Source: Halobacillus aidingensis
Lineage (GTDB): Bacteria > Bacillota > Bacilli > Bacillales > Halobacillaceae
DNA: 64,000 nt
Direction: 5' to 3'
Assembly: GCF_900104185.1 (NCBI RefSeq)
Contig: NZ_FNIZ01000022.1
Span: 1-64,000 of the forward strand
Numbering within the stretch: the first letter of the stretch is position 1; each line of letters opens with the position of its first letter. The notes under the pieces were generated by a model. That model did not search any database, was not told the DNA's origin, and saw only the letters and a program-made list of their open reading frames with translations. Made by a program: the position numbers and the translations under genes. This document shows, piece after piece, positions 49,858 through 58,737 of the stretch.

Positions 49858-49966
49858 GTTTAATCTTCATTAAATGGAAGACTCGATTTCAAAATTATTA
49901 GAGCCGTTATGTTAGGGATCAGGTTGGCTTGAAAACGACTCGTGATCAAGTATATTGGATCAATAA

Positions 49967-50986
49967 TTAGGAAGAAACGGGTGTGTTTTGTTTGATGTTG
50001 ATCAAGCGATAGAGAAGCATTTCAAAAGCCAGGGCTTTCTCCATTTTCCCCTGCTTCAAATTGTAGTCAGTTTCTGCAAGTTGATTCATAATTTGATCCA
50101 GTTCCTGTTGGGTGAAGGCACGTTCTCTTTTAAGCGCCATTTTTATAACGTAAGGGTGGGCCTTAATATAACTTTTCATTTGATTTTGGCCGTATCCTTT
50201 TTGTTTGAGTACCTTCGCTTGACTGATAATCCTGAATTGAGAAGCCAGAAGGGCAGTTAAAGCGATCGGCTCCTCATTCAGTTTTTCCAGATCTTTATAA
50301 ATCCGAATGGCTCGACCCAAATCTTTTTCCATGACGGCATCGACAAGTTTAAGCCCTGAAGCTTCTGCACTGTGGGAAAGAAGCTGTTCTGCGATTTCTC
50401 TCGTGACAACGCCGCCTTCTCCGACATACAAAGCCAATTTTTCCATTTCTTTTCTAAGCGCCATAAGATTTGCACCAATTTCTTGAGTGAACAGTTCATG
50501 AATCTCTGGAGGAACGGTGATATGTAAATCATTCGCTAATGTTTGGACCCATTTGTCAACGTCCCATTCTTTAACCGGCTGGCAACTGATGACTTCTCCG
50601 TTCTTTTTTAATTGTTTGAACACTTTTTTCCGTTCATCCAGCTTTTCATAAGGAGCAACTAGAATAAGCACCGTGTATTCCGCAGGATTTTGAAGGTATT
50701 CCAGCAGCACCTCCGTGTCATGCTCGAACGGAAGTTTATCCGGCTTCGCCTTTAAAAAGACGGGATGATTGGCAATAACCACTTTCCCTTCACCAAGAAA
50801 TGGAAAGGTTTCTGCATCTGTAATGACATCCTCAATAGGTGTCTCTTCTAAATCATACTGGGAAATATTAAACTCCCGGTCTTCTTTCTTTAATGTTTTT
50901 TCAATGATTTTATTTTTATGTTCTTGAATTAAATAGGATTCTTCCCCATATAATAAGTACACTTGTGATTGTTTTACATTGACCAT
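49967..50986 (-). CDS. holA: DNA polymerase III delta subunit
   Basis: 339 aa. Clamp-loader subunit of the HolA family: QVYLLYGEESYLIQEHKNKI at the start, a degenerate AAA+ fold without Walker motifs, QEIGANLMALRKEMEKLALY and LASQFRIISQAK. It opens the beta clamp during loading. A strong sigma-A promoter lies at 51052-51080. Equivalent to B. subtilis yqeN. Confidence 0.94.
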   Translation of the reverse strand: MVNVKQSQVYLLYGEESYLIQEHKNKIIEKTLKKEDREFNISQYDLEETPIEDVITDAETFPFLGEGKVVIANHPVFLKAKPDKLPFEHDTEVLLEYLQNPAEYTVLILVAPYEKLDERKKVFKQLKKNGEVISCQPVKEWDVDKWVQTLANDLHITVPPEIHELFTQEIGANLMALRKEMEKLALYVGEGGVVTREIAEQLLSHSAEASGLKLVDAVMEKDLGRAIRIYKDLEKLNEEPIALTALLASQFRIISQAKVLKQKGYGQNQMKSYIKAHPYVIKMALKRERAFTQQELDQIMNQLAETDYNLKQGKMEKALAFEMLLYRLINIKQNTPVSS

Positions 50987-51334
50987 AATGTGGTTGTCCT
51001 TCCTTTATAAAAAAGAGTACGGCGCCCCATAAAGGGGAACTCAGTGTCACCATTTTATGTTTCTTTGGAATTTCTGTCAAAATGGTGTGCTGATATCGCC
51101 GTATGAACCATCTATATAAACGCCATTCCAAAAGCCCCGGGAGCTCTTGGAGAGGACGATGTTGTTCCTCTCTTGCGTTTAGTTTGACCGCTTACGTAAG
51201 AATTATCTGTGACAAGTCTTGCTAGGAGTGGGAAAGGTATGAATCATCAATGAAAATTCGTTTTCATGCCCGGTAAATGTAGATTTTTGGTTAAAAATGG
51301 ACTATACTTAATAATTGATATAGGAGGGGTAACA
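50987..51334. other. Intergenic region between holA and yqzM
   Basis: 348 bp without a gene. It holds the holA promoter (51052-51080), a CCCC/GGGG leader hairpin near 51026-51037, a GAGAGGA/TCCTCTC hairpin at 51151-51173 of unknown use, an ATGAAAA-TTCG-TTTTCAT hairpin with a UUCG loop at 51250-51267, and a TATACT possible -10 of yqzM at 51303-51308 without a good -35. Confidence 0.6.
51052..51080 (-). promoter_or_regulatory. Sigma-A promoter of holA
   Basis: Minus strand perfect TTGACA (51075-51080), 17-bp spacer, TAAAAT (51052-51057), about 65 nt before the holA start. Confidence 0.82.
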
Positions 51335-51469
51335 GTGAACGAGTTTAAAAACGATATTCAATCCAAAACTAATGATGTGATCGACTCTGGGTTAGGGTTT
51401 GTATTTTCATTTGTTTTCTTCTTCGTTATTTTCTTCATCGGTGTTTTGTTTTCTTTTCTCGGACAGTAA
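51335..51469 (+). CDS. yqzM: YqzM family small membrane protein
   Basis: 44 aa: MNEFKNDIQSKTNDVIDSGL followed by one very Phe-rich membrane segment (FVFSFVFFFVIFF) and ending in FLGQ. It matches the YqzM family in length and sequence; function unknown. The start is GTG at 51335 with AGGAGGGG upstream. It sits between comEC and holA, as in B. subtilis. Confidence 0.85.
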   Translation: MNEFKNDIQSKTNDVIDSGLGFVFSFVFFFVIFFIGVLFSFLGQ

Positions 51470-51483
51470 TTGGATACAAAACC

Positions 51484-51514
51484 GGAAGGCTGCTGTTTTC
51501 GGCAGTCTTTTTTT
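51484..51514. terminator. Bidirectional terminator between yqzM and comEC
   Basis: Stem AGGCTGC/GCAGTCT with a T run on the plus strand and a TTCCGGTTTT tract on the minus strand. Confidence 0.75.
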
Positions 51515-53783
51515 ATTCTCTGCTCGCATTATACGGGAAAAATGTTGAAAACGTTCCACTTTGCCCAGAAAAAATGTATTGGACGGCTCCATGTCGATTT
51601 GTTTGAAGCAATACAACTCCATGCTCGGTCAATCTTTCCACTACCTCTTCATGAGGATGACCATACCTGTTGTCCAAACCAGCTGAAATCAACCCGATCT
51701 TAGGATTCACCCGCTTCAATAACTCTTCTGATGTTGATGTATGACTCCCGTGATGGGCAACTTTCAATACATCTTTCTGCCCTATACGGTTTCTCTTTAC
51801 GATTTCCCTCTCAATAGGAGCAGATATATCCCCCGTGAAAAGCCACCGCTTCCCACCTATTACGCTATCCAATACGAGCGAATTGTCATTTGGGTCACCA
51901 TGATCTTGATCTATAACTGGGTGTACGACACGAAATTCATGGTCTCCTACCCAAACGCTTTGTTCTGCACTTACTCTCTCCACTCTTACCTCACTTTCGT
52001 ATTTCTCGGTATGAAAAGGACTGACGTACATTCGATCGACATCCACGGCTTCAAGAATAAAAGGAATACTTCCGCTGTGATCCGAATCTTCGTGAGTGAT
52101 AAATAAAGCATCAATGTGATCAATCCCTCGTGACTGTAAATAAGGCAAGATTACTTCCTTCGCTGTCTTTTCCTTGTTCGTTGTAAAAATCGGGGGTCCC
52201 GCTGCATCAATCATAACGACACCTTTCCTATAAGGCAGTTCTATAACGAACGAATCGCCCTGACCAACATCCAACATAGTTACGACACCCTCCTTTGAGA
52301 AATATGGAGTCGAACTATAAAAAACAAGTACAAAAACCACGGCAAGGGAAGCAGTAAAAGCCTTCACGTTTTTCTTTAGTTCCCAATTCCTCATCACCAC
52401 TAAAAAAAAGCATATATACACAACGATATAAATAGGGGGAAGTTCACCAATCACCCAAGGGTAATCAAGATATTTTGATAACGCTATTAGAAAGGACAGA
52501 ACAGATTCATGGACGATGGCAAATGCACGAGAAAGAACCGAACATAAGGCAGGGACGAGAAGGGATAGGATAAAGAGGATCATCAAAAAAGGAATTACAA
52601 AAAACGAAAAATATGGAACAGCAATCATGTTCATCCATAAAGAAAAGGGCTGAAATTCATAAAAATAATGGATTTGCAATGCAAGAAGTGATAGCTGACT
52701 CACCATCCCTATGACCGCTGACTGCATCCATTTACTTTCGTATTGTTTCAAAATTGGAATAGTGAGTAACAAACTAAAAGTAACTAAAAACGAAAATTGA
52801 AAACCAAGGTGGTAAAAATAAGACGGAGAAGAAACCAATAAGAATAGACAAGTGAAGGAAAGGATGTCGGTAAGGGGGATCTTTTTTTGGAAGGAGCTTG
52901 TGAAGATAAGAAGCACGCCCATTACCCCAGCGCGCATGACAGATGGAGCACCACCCGAAATAAACATATAAAAAGGCAATAGTAATAACAAAAAAAGCTT
53001 GGATTGTTTTTTGGTTGCCAGGCCTGTACGGTATAAAAGAAAGTAAGTTCCCCCAAGTGTAAGCCCAACGTGAAGTCCTGATATGGCTAGAATGTGGGAC
53101 AAGTTAAACGCTCTAAACCATTCAACCGTCGATGCGTCGATCAGGCCTGTATCTCCAAATATTAGAGCCTCCATCCATATATAAGTACCTGGGTGAACAC
53201 GATCTTTAACAGTCAATTTCAATTGTTTCCTTGTGTCGTACAAATGGCTGGTCCACGATTCTCCTTCACACTGTAGAGCTGCTTCATCATTTATGAGGAT
53301 TTGAGCATGAATGCCTTTGTCTGCCATATAAGCACGATAATCAAACTGCCCTGGATTCCGAGCACTATCTAAAGGTTCTGCCTTTCCTTTTACCGTACAT
53401 ACGGCTCCATGCTTCCACCCGGGAGAAAAATCATTCTCATTCTCTTTCAAAAAACGAACTAGAAATTTCCCTTCTTCCCCTTTCACCACCATGGAGATTG
53501 ATTGAGCTGTTTCTGTTACATCAGAAACAATTGTACCTTTTCTTGATTCATGATCAAGGAGTTGAGGATAAAACGAAGAGGTGCTTGGGGAAAGGTGGAT
53601 ATATCCACCTATTCCAAACAGAAAAAGAATAAATAGAAAGAGAAGATGTCGGCGGTAATTGATGAGCCAGTAAAGCATAATAAACACAAATACCAAAAAA
53701 GTGAATCCTTCTTGAATGGATAACACCCCGCCAAGCACAAAGGCTAAGACGGGGATGTGCCAGGATCCTCTCAAAAAAATCAC
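51513..53783 (-). CDS. comEC: DNA internalisation competence protein ComEC
   Basis: 756 aa. An N-terminal OB-like region, a Competence domain with many membrane segments (about 215-480) including LSHILAISGLHVG, and a C-terminal metallo-beta-lactamase domain with THEDSDHSGS and VAHHGSHTS. It is the channel for single-stranded DNA uptake. The start is GTG at 53783, overlapping the comEB stop as GTGA, so translation is coupled. Confidence 0.95.
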   Translation of the reverse strand: MIFLRGSWHIPVLAFVLGGVLSIQEGFTFLVFVFIMLYWLINYRRHLLFLFILFLFGIGGYIHLSPSTSSFYPQLLDHESRKGTIVSDVTETAQSISMVVKGEEGKFLVRFLKENENDFSPGWKHGAVCTVKGKAEPLDSARNPGQFDYRAYMADKGIHAQILINDEAALQCEGESWTSHLYDTRKQLKLTVKDRVHPGTYIWMEALIFGDTGLIDASTVEWFRAFNLSHILAISGLHVGLTLGGTYFLLYRTGLATKKQSKLFLLLLLPFYMFISGGAPSVMRAGVMGVLLIFTSSFQKKIPLTDILSFTCLFLLVSSPSYFYHLGFQFSFLVTFSLLLTIPILKQYESKWMQSAVIGMVSQLSLLALQIHYFYEFQPFSLWMNMIAVPYFSFFVIPFLMILFILSLLVPALCSVLSRAFAIVHESVLSFLIALSKYLDYPWVIGELPPIYIVVYICFFLVVMRNWELKKNVKAFTASLAVVFVLVFYSSTPYFSKEGVVTMLDVGQGDSFVIELPYRKGVVMIDAAGPPIFTTNKEKTAKEVILPYLQSRGIDHIDALFITHEDSDHSGSIPFILEAVDVDRMYVSPFHTEKYESEVRVERVSAEQSVWVGDHEFRVVHPVIDQDHGDPNDNSLVLDSVIGGKRWLFTGDISAPIEREIVKRNRIGQKDVLKVAHHGSHTSTSEELLKRVNPKIGLISAGLDNRYGHPHEEVVERLTEHGVVLLQTNRHGAVQYIFSGQSGTFSTFFPYNASRE

Positions 53784-54337
53784 CGGCTCTCAAGCTTTAA
53801 GAGTTGTGATGCTTCTTTTACAAGCTGTTCAGATTCAGGATCTTCCATCATTTCGAGTTTCTCAAGCATCTGTTTAATGAGAAGCTTGTGCTCAAATTGA
53901 AGCGGTTCCTTTTCAACCGGAACCTTTTGTACACGAACACCTGATTGTTGCAGGACTTCAATAGCATAGGGGTCATTTTTGTAATCTTCACTATAATAAA
54001 CGGCTTTTATCCCCGCTTGAATAATTGCCTTTGTACAATGCAGACACGGAAAATGAGTCACGTAAATTTCTGCCCCTTCTGTAGCAACACCGAACTTTGA
54101 ACACTGCAGGAGTGCGTTCATTTCGGCATGAATGGTACGGACACAATGACCATCCACTACATAGCATCCCTCATCAATGCAATGAACACCTCCGGATACA
54201 CTTCCATTGTATCCCCCGGCAATCATTCGCTTATCTCTTACAATAACAGCGCCTACAGCTAACCTCTGACAAGTGCTGCGTGATTTTAACAAATAGCTTT
54301 GTGACATAAAGTATTGATTCCAAGTAATCCGTTCCAT
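53780..54337 (-). CDS. comEB: ComE operon protein 2 (dCMP deaminase-like)
   Basis: 185 aa. Cytidine/deoxycytidylate deaminase fold with zinc ligands HAEMNALLQ and PCLHCTKAI. It converts dCMP to dUMP by family; in B. subtilis it is not required for transformation but helps place ComGA. ATG at 54337 with TGGAGG upstream is chosen over the frame to 54391. Confidence 0.94.
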   Translation of the reverse strand: MERITWNQYFMSQSYLLKSRSTCQRLAVGAVIVRDKRMIAGGYNGSVSGGVHCIDEGCYVVDGHCVRTIHAEMNALLQCSKFGVATEGAEIYVTHFPCLHCTKAIIQAGIKAVYYSEDYKNDPYAIEVLQQSGVRVQKVPVEKEPLQFEHKLLIKQMLEKLEMMEDPESEQLVKEASQLLKLESR

Positions 54338-54393
54338 TATGTAACCTCCACTTTTTTCATCAAGTTTACTCTGACGTATGCGTTCCGTCAAAC

Positions 54394-54975
54394 TTACGGA
54401 ACGGTGATCATTTCCTTGAGATTTTCCAACGTCTTTTCACCTATTCCAGGGACGTTCACTAGATCTTCCACAGAAGAAAATGGGCCATTCTCTTCTCTAT
54501 ACTTGATAATACTAGCAGCTTTCGAGGGTCCAATTCCATTCAATTTTTCCATTTCACTTGCTGAAGCACGGTTAATGCTTATTTTTTCAGCTTCTTGTGA
54601 ACCCTTTTCGACTATTTCATCGGATGATACTCGTTCGGAGGCTACAAAGATCACCATTTCATCTTGTATTCTTTGCGCCAAGTTCACACTCGTAGGATCA
54701 GCCTCTTCTGTCATTCCCCCGGCTTCTTTGATAGCATCGTCAACTCTTGTTTCTTCTTTCATTGTATATACACCGGGATGATGCACTTCCCCTTTTACAT
54801 CGACTTTTACAGGAACAGAACCAGGAGCTTCTTCGACTGTTTCAAGAGTGTCCGTCTGCTCCACTTCCATTTCGACCATATGGCTCTCAGCATCATCTGC
54901 AGGCTTGAAAAAATAAAGAACACCAACGACTGCCAGGACAATAAACACCCACACGTATCTTTTTAATACGCTCAT
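54394..54975 (-). CDS. comEA: Competence DNA receptor ComEA
   Basis: About 193 aa. N-terminal membrane anchor (about 7-21), a SLBB-like domain (VDVKGEVHHPGVYTM), an acidic linker, and a C-terminal helix-hairpin-helix pair (INRASASEMEKLNGIGPSKAA, then VNVPGIGEKTLENL). It binds incoming double-stranded DNA at the cell surface. ATG at 54975 with GAAGG upstream is used. First gene of comEA-comEB-comEC. Confidence 0.94.
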   Translation of the reverse strand: MSVLKRYVWVFIVLAVVGVLYFFKPADDAESHMVEMEVEQTDTLETVEEAPGSVPVKVDVKGEVHHPGVYTMKEETRVDDAIKEAGGMTEEADPTSVNLAQRIQDEMVIFVASERVSSDEIVEKGSQEAEKISINRASASEMEKLNGIGPSKAASIIKYREENGPFSSVEDLVNVPGIGEKTLENLKEMITVP

Positions 54976-55047
54976 TCTCTTACCTTCTTTCATAATTGTA
55001 TATTTTCAGAATAAGGATATATAGGTAATCATTAAGGAGGGATTCCA

Positions 55048-55857
55048 ATGAAATGGGGAATCATCGGCACAGGGAATATGGGGAGTATGCTCATCTCTAC
55101 GCTTATTAAGAGCGGAGCCGTACCTGCTGAGAAGTTGACGATTTACAACCGAACCATAGAAAAAGCGGAAAAGATCCAAGAAGAATTTCCAAAGCTTCAT
55201 GTAGCGAAGAATGTATCTGAGCTGCAAAATAAGAGTGACATCATTTTCATATGCGTCAAGCCGCATCATTACAAAAACATCATCGATGAATTAGAAGGAA
55301 AATGGTCTGAAAATCAATGTCTTGTCTCCATTACTAGCCCGGTCGCGGTGGATCAATTAGAAAAAGTCACACCTTGCCAGGTTGCACGGATTGTACCCTC
55401 TATAACGAATCATGCATGGTCAGGGGTAAGTTTATTCACTTTTGGATCAAAGATAAAAAAGGAGAATCGCGACTTATTAAAAGAGACTTTCCAACACATT
55501 TCCACACCTATCGAAGTTGAAGAAAAACACATCCGTGTAGCATCAGACATCGTATCATGCGGGCCTGCATTCATCAGTTATCTGCTCAGTCAATGGATAG
55601 CAGCTGCTGGTGATGTTGCGGAGCTTCCTAAAGATAAAGCGACGTCATTAACAGAAAATATGATGGTTGGACTGGGAGAACTTTTAGCACAAAAAGTAAT
55701 GACTCTGGAAGAATTAATGGAAAAAGTGACTGTCAAGGGTGGGGTTACGGGAGAGGGGTTACAAGCTCTAGAAGATCACATTGGGCCATTGTTTCAAAAA
55801 ATGTTTGAAGCTACTCAAAATAAACATAAAGAAGATAAAAAACACATTAATTTATAA
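55048..55857 (+). CDS. comER: ComER, pyrroline-5-carboxylate reductase-like protein
   Basis: 269 aa. N-terminal NAD(P)-binding fold (WGIIGTGNMGSMLIS) and a ProC-like C-terminal dimerisation domain with VTVKGGVTGEGLQAL. It resembles proline biosynthesis enzyme ProC, but by position (divergent from comEA, 72 bp apart) it is ComER; a link to sporulation or biofilm control through Spo0A has been reported in other Bacillus. AGGAGG lies before the ATG. Confidence 0.92.
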   Translation: MKWGIIGTGNMGSMLISTLIKSGAVPAEKLTIYNRTIEKAEKIQEEFPKLHVAKNVSELQNKSDIIFICVKPHHYKNIIDELEGKWSENQCLVSITSPVAVDQLEKVTPCQVARIVPSITNHAWSGVSLFTFGSKIKKENRDLLKETFQHISTPIEVEEKHIRVASDIVSCGPAFISYLLSQWIAAAGDVAELPKDKATSLTENMMVGLGELLAQKVMTLEELMEKVTVKGGVTGEGLQALEDHIGPLFQKMFEATQNKHKEDKKHINL

Positions 55858-55946
55858 TTTACACATTCGACAAAAGATCCAATTTTCCTGCAATAACCAT
55901 ACTTTTATTGCAGGATCTAATCTCTATTAAGATAGGCTTCGCTATT

Positions 55947-56135
55947 CATTGAAGTGGTGTCGAAATACTTATATGGCAAAGGGCGGCGGGAAATGGGGAG
56001 CCTCCTGCTGGAATAGAGGGCTTAGTGAGACCTTTTACGTAGCCTGAGAGCGAGGGCTCCTGTGGAAAGCGAGTCATTCCTCGACACCCCGGTTCCTTTC
56101 ACACAAACATCTCGAAAATCAAGTCTTCAACGGCC
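55947..56135. repeat. Structured intergenic repeat, copy C (degraded single module)
   Basis: One module only. The left flank TCGAAATACTTATATGGCAA matches, as reverse complement, the inner edge of the first module of copy B. The hairpin 3' arm GGAAAGCGAGTCATTCC and right end ATCTCGAAAATCAAGTCTTC are recognisable, but the hairpin centre has diverged. It fills most of the gap between comER and yqeM. Confidence 0.78.
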
Positions 56136-56147
56136 AGAACAACCCAA

Positions 56148-56178
56148 AAAAAGAGTCCGCTATTTACGGACTCTTTCA
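56148..56178 (-). terminator. Terminator of the yqeG-yqeM operon
   Basis: Stem AAAGAGTCCG/CGGACTCTTT with a run of T on the minus strand, next to the yqeM stop. Confidence 0.9.
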
Positions 56179-56184
56179 TAACTT

Positions 56185-56916
56185 CTATCCTTTTGTACAG
56201 ACAAACAACCAACGTTCTCCTTCAATGGAAGGCGTCTCACTAAAATCCGAAAAGACTCCTTGGACTTTGAAACCTGATTGGGTGAGCCAGGATTGCAAAG
56301 CTTTATGATCATACCCTCGCTGTTCATGAATTTCATCAAAGCGTTGATATTTATCATCATCTTCTACAAAGAATGTTAAATCATGTACAAGGCTATTTTC
56401 CAGCTCTCCGGAATCACAGAACCAAATGAAAGATAGATCATCACGGACTTCAGCAAATGTTGCACCACTGAGATCATTACGAATATGATCTATAGAGTGC
56501 ACATCAAACATAAATACTCCCCCGTTAGCAAGGGATTGATAAATCGAACGGAACGCTTGCTGTACCTTCTGTTCATCTGTTAAATAGTTGAAAACATCAC
56601 AGTAACTGATGACACAGTCGTAATCAGCTAAACCTTCTAATGAAGTCATATCCTGTTGAATCCATTCGATTGCAGCCCGAGGATTTTTCTGTTGCGCGAC
56701 GGCCAACATATCAGATGACAAATCGATCCCCGTCATATGATAACCTTCATTATGGAGGCGATGGGTGATCTCCCCTGTTCCACAACCTACATCAAGTATT
56801 TTTTGACCTTCTGGACGGTACTGTTGAAGTATTTCCTTCGTAAAATCCACCCATTGATCGTAGGGTGCATCCTGCATAAGGAGATCGTATACACGCGCCA
56901 TATCCCCGTAGCTCAT
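56185..56916 (-). CDS. yqeM: Class I SAM-dependent methyltransferase YqeM
   Basis: 243 aa. SAM motif ILDVGCGTGEIT near residue 40 and the following GIDLSSDML and DVFNYL. The N-terminus MSYGDMARVYDLLM is typical of the YqeM family that follows rsfS in Bacillus. Substrate unknown. Last gene of the yqeG-yqeH-aroE-yhbY-nadD-yqeK-rsfS-yqeM run; 1 bp after rsfS. Confidence 0.92.
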   Translation of the reverse strand: MSYGDMARVYDLLMQDAPYDQWVDFTKEILQQYRPEGQKILDVGCGTGEITHRLHNEGYHMTGIDLSSDMLAVAQQKNPRAAIEWIQQDMTSLEGLADYDCVISYCDVFNYLTDEQKVQQAFRSIYQSLANGGVFMFDVHSIDHIRNDLSGATFAEVRDDLSFIWFCDSGELENSLVHDLTFFVEDDDKYQRFDEIHEQRGYDHKALQSWLTQSGFKVQGVFSDFSETPSIEGERWLFVCTKG

Positions 56917-56917
56917 A

Positions 56918-57271
56918 TTAGTTTTCTAATCCTTCTACAGCGACTGTGTCTGCATCGCCCCATAGTCTTTCCAAATTGTAGTAATGGCGTTCATCTTTAT
57001 GGAAGATGTGGCAAACGATATCATTAAGGTCGACAAGTACCCAGCGGGCTTGCTCAAACCCTTCCATTCGCTTCACTTCTATCCCATTTTCTTCTGCTTG
57101 ATTTTTCAATTCCCTCGCAATGGCTTGCACTTGGCGTTCATTGGACCCTTCACAGATTAGAAAATAGTCCGCGATTAAAGAAACTTCTGACATATCTAAA
57201 ACAACGATATCCTGTGCTCTTTTTTCATCGCACGCTTGTGCTGCTAAATTTACCAATTCTTTACTTTCCAT
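56918..57271 (-). CDS. rsfS: Ribosomal silencing factor RsfS
   Basis: 117 aa. DUF143/RsfS family: VVLDMSEVSLIADYFLICEG and WVLVDLNDIVCHIFHKDER. It binds L14 and blocks subunit joining in slow growth. AGGGAGG lies before the ATG. Confidence 0.95.
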   Translation of the reverse strand: MESKELVNLAAQACDEKRAQDIVVLDMSEVSLIADYFLICEGSNERQVQAIARELKNQAEENGIEVKRMEGFEQARWVLVDLNDIVCHIFHKDERHYYNLERLWGDADTVAVEGLEN

Positions 57272-57316
57272 GGGTTTCCTCCCTATTTCATCTCTATCTT
57301 TTCCATGATCTATTGA

Positions 57317-57877
57317 TCATATTAAGTCATTATATGCATGAAACGTGTCCGGATAAACGGTCCTTTCCTTACCAATAAGAAAAATGATTGTATTTTTCAA
57401 AGCTAAGGCACATGCTTCATCCAAATTTTCTTCTGCTTTATTCCGTACTTGATCTACTCCAGGAAACTCACGCCCGGGTTCTATATAATCAGCTAAAAAC
57501 ACTACTTTATCCAACGTGGACATGTGTTTTTTTCCTGTTGTGTGGCAGCTGATGGCAGAAATGATTTCACCATCTGTAAGCCCGACTTCTTGTTCAAGCA
57601 TCAACGCCCCTACTGGTCCATGCCACAACTCATGATGATAATCCAATAGAGCCTTAGGCAGTCGACGGTCACTCTCAATCCAACGTTCCATGAGCTTTAC
57701 AGGTTTATACTTCGCATAATCATGGAATGCAGCTGCCAGTTCCGCCTTTTTAACATTTGCATGAAACCGCTCAGCAAGTTCAACCGCCTGGTCTGTTACT
57801 CTCACTGTGTGTTCGTATCTGGAGGTTTTCAAGGCAGGACGCACATATTCAAGTGCCTCCTCACGACTTATTTTCAT
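57317..57877 (-). CDS. yqeK: HD-domain hydrolase YqeK
   Basis: 186 aa. HD phosphohydrolase motifs: HTVRVTDQAVELA, AAFHDYAKY, HGPVGA and FLADYIEPGR. Members of the YqeK family are Ap4A hydrolases (symmetrical, iron-dependent) in Gram-positives. Its start overlaps the nadD end by 17 nt. Confidence 0.94.
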   Translation of the reverse strand: MKISREEALEYVRPALKTSRYEHTVRVTDQAVELAERFHANVKKAELAAAFHDYAKYKPVKLMERWIESDRRLPKALLDYHHELWHGPVGALMLEQEVGLTDGEIISAISCHTTGKKHMSTLDKVVFLADYIEPGREFPGVDQVRNKAEENLDEACALALKNTIIFLIGKERTVYPDTFHAYNDLI

Positions 57878-58433
57878 ACAGATGATGCTCCTTTATAAAA
57901 GAATCCACAACTTCCGGCAGTAAATACAGAACGCTTCTCCTTTGTGAAATACGTTCGCGTATCATCGTGGAAGATACATCGACTGAGGGAATATCAACAA
58001 AATGGACAGGAATTTCATCATTCCACCCATACCCAGGCCTTTCAACCCCAACAAATTGGACCATTTTCGAAAGGTCTTCAACCCGGTGCCATTTCGGTAA
58101 ATGCTCAACCATGTCCCCTCCAATGATAAAGAAGAACTGATAGTCAGGAAATTGCTCCACCAAATCAGTCATGGTATCAACCGTGAACGATGTTCCCTTC
58201 CGGACTAATTCAATATCACAAATGCGGAAGTGCGGATTTTCCTTGATCGCTGTACGCACCATGGCAAGTCGTGTTTCAGGCTTAGTTGAAGACTCCTGCT
58301 TATGAGGGGGGATATAGGAAGGCATGAACCATACTTCATCAAGGTCCATGGCCTCACGGGAAAACTCACCCATAATTAAATGACCTTGGTGAATAGGGTC
58401 GAACGTACCGCCAAGAATTCCAACTTTTTTCAT
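57861..58433 (-). CDS. nadD: Nicotinate-nucleotide adenylyltransferase
   Basis: 190 aa. Nucleotidyltransferase fold with GGTFDPIHQGHL and the C-terminal SSTMIRERIS. It joins NaMN and ATP to make NaAD in NAD synthesis. AAAGGGGAAGG lies before the ATG. 12 bp after yhbY. Confidence 0.96.
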   Translation of the reverse strand: MKKVGILGGTFDPIHQGHLIMGEFSREAMDLDEVWFMPSYIPPHKQESSTKPETRLAMVRTAIKENPHFRICDIELVRKGTSFTVDTMTDLVEQFPDYQFFFIIGGDMVEHLPKWHRVEDLSKMVQFVGVERPGYGWNDEIPVHFVDIPSVDVSSTMIRERISQRRSVLYLLPEVVDSFIKEHHLYENKS

Positions 58434-58445
58434 TGACCTTCCCCT

Positions 58446-58736
58446 TTATGGTAATTCGATTTGTTTATTCTCTTTAGACTCTTTATAAAGAATGATCGTA
58501 TTTCCGATCACCTGGACAATATGAGCATCTGTTGCTTCAACAATCTCATCCGCAACGACATGATTATCTTCAAAGCAGTTTTGTAAAATGCTTACTTTTA
58601 TCAGTTCCCTTTTTTCGAGGGCTTCATCAATTTGTTTCGTCATATTTTCATTCACACCGGCTTTCCCTACTTGAAAAATCGGCTGTATATTATGGGAAGC
58701 CGCTCGTAAATGCTTCTTCTGTTTACTTGTTAACAT
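58446..58736 (-). CDS. yhbY: RNA-binding protein YhbY (CRM domain)
   Basis: 96 aa. Single CRM/KH-like domain: LTSKQKKHLRAASHNIQPIF, VGKAGVNENM and the basic/hydrophobic QVIGNTIILY. It associates with pre-50S ribosomal particles. One base separates it from aroE. Confidence 0.95.
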   Translation of the reverse strand: MLTSKQKKHLRAASHNIQPIFQVGKAGVNENMTKQIDEALEKRELIKVSILQNCFEDNHVVADEIVEATDAHIVQVIGNTIILYKESKENKQIELP

Positions 58737-58737
58737 T

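Noticed and set aside
54976-55047. ComK box between comEA and comER
   Set aside because: Only a partial AAAA-N5-TTTT pattern (AAAATATACAATT) is present and no second half-site at the required spacing was found.
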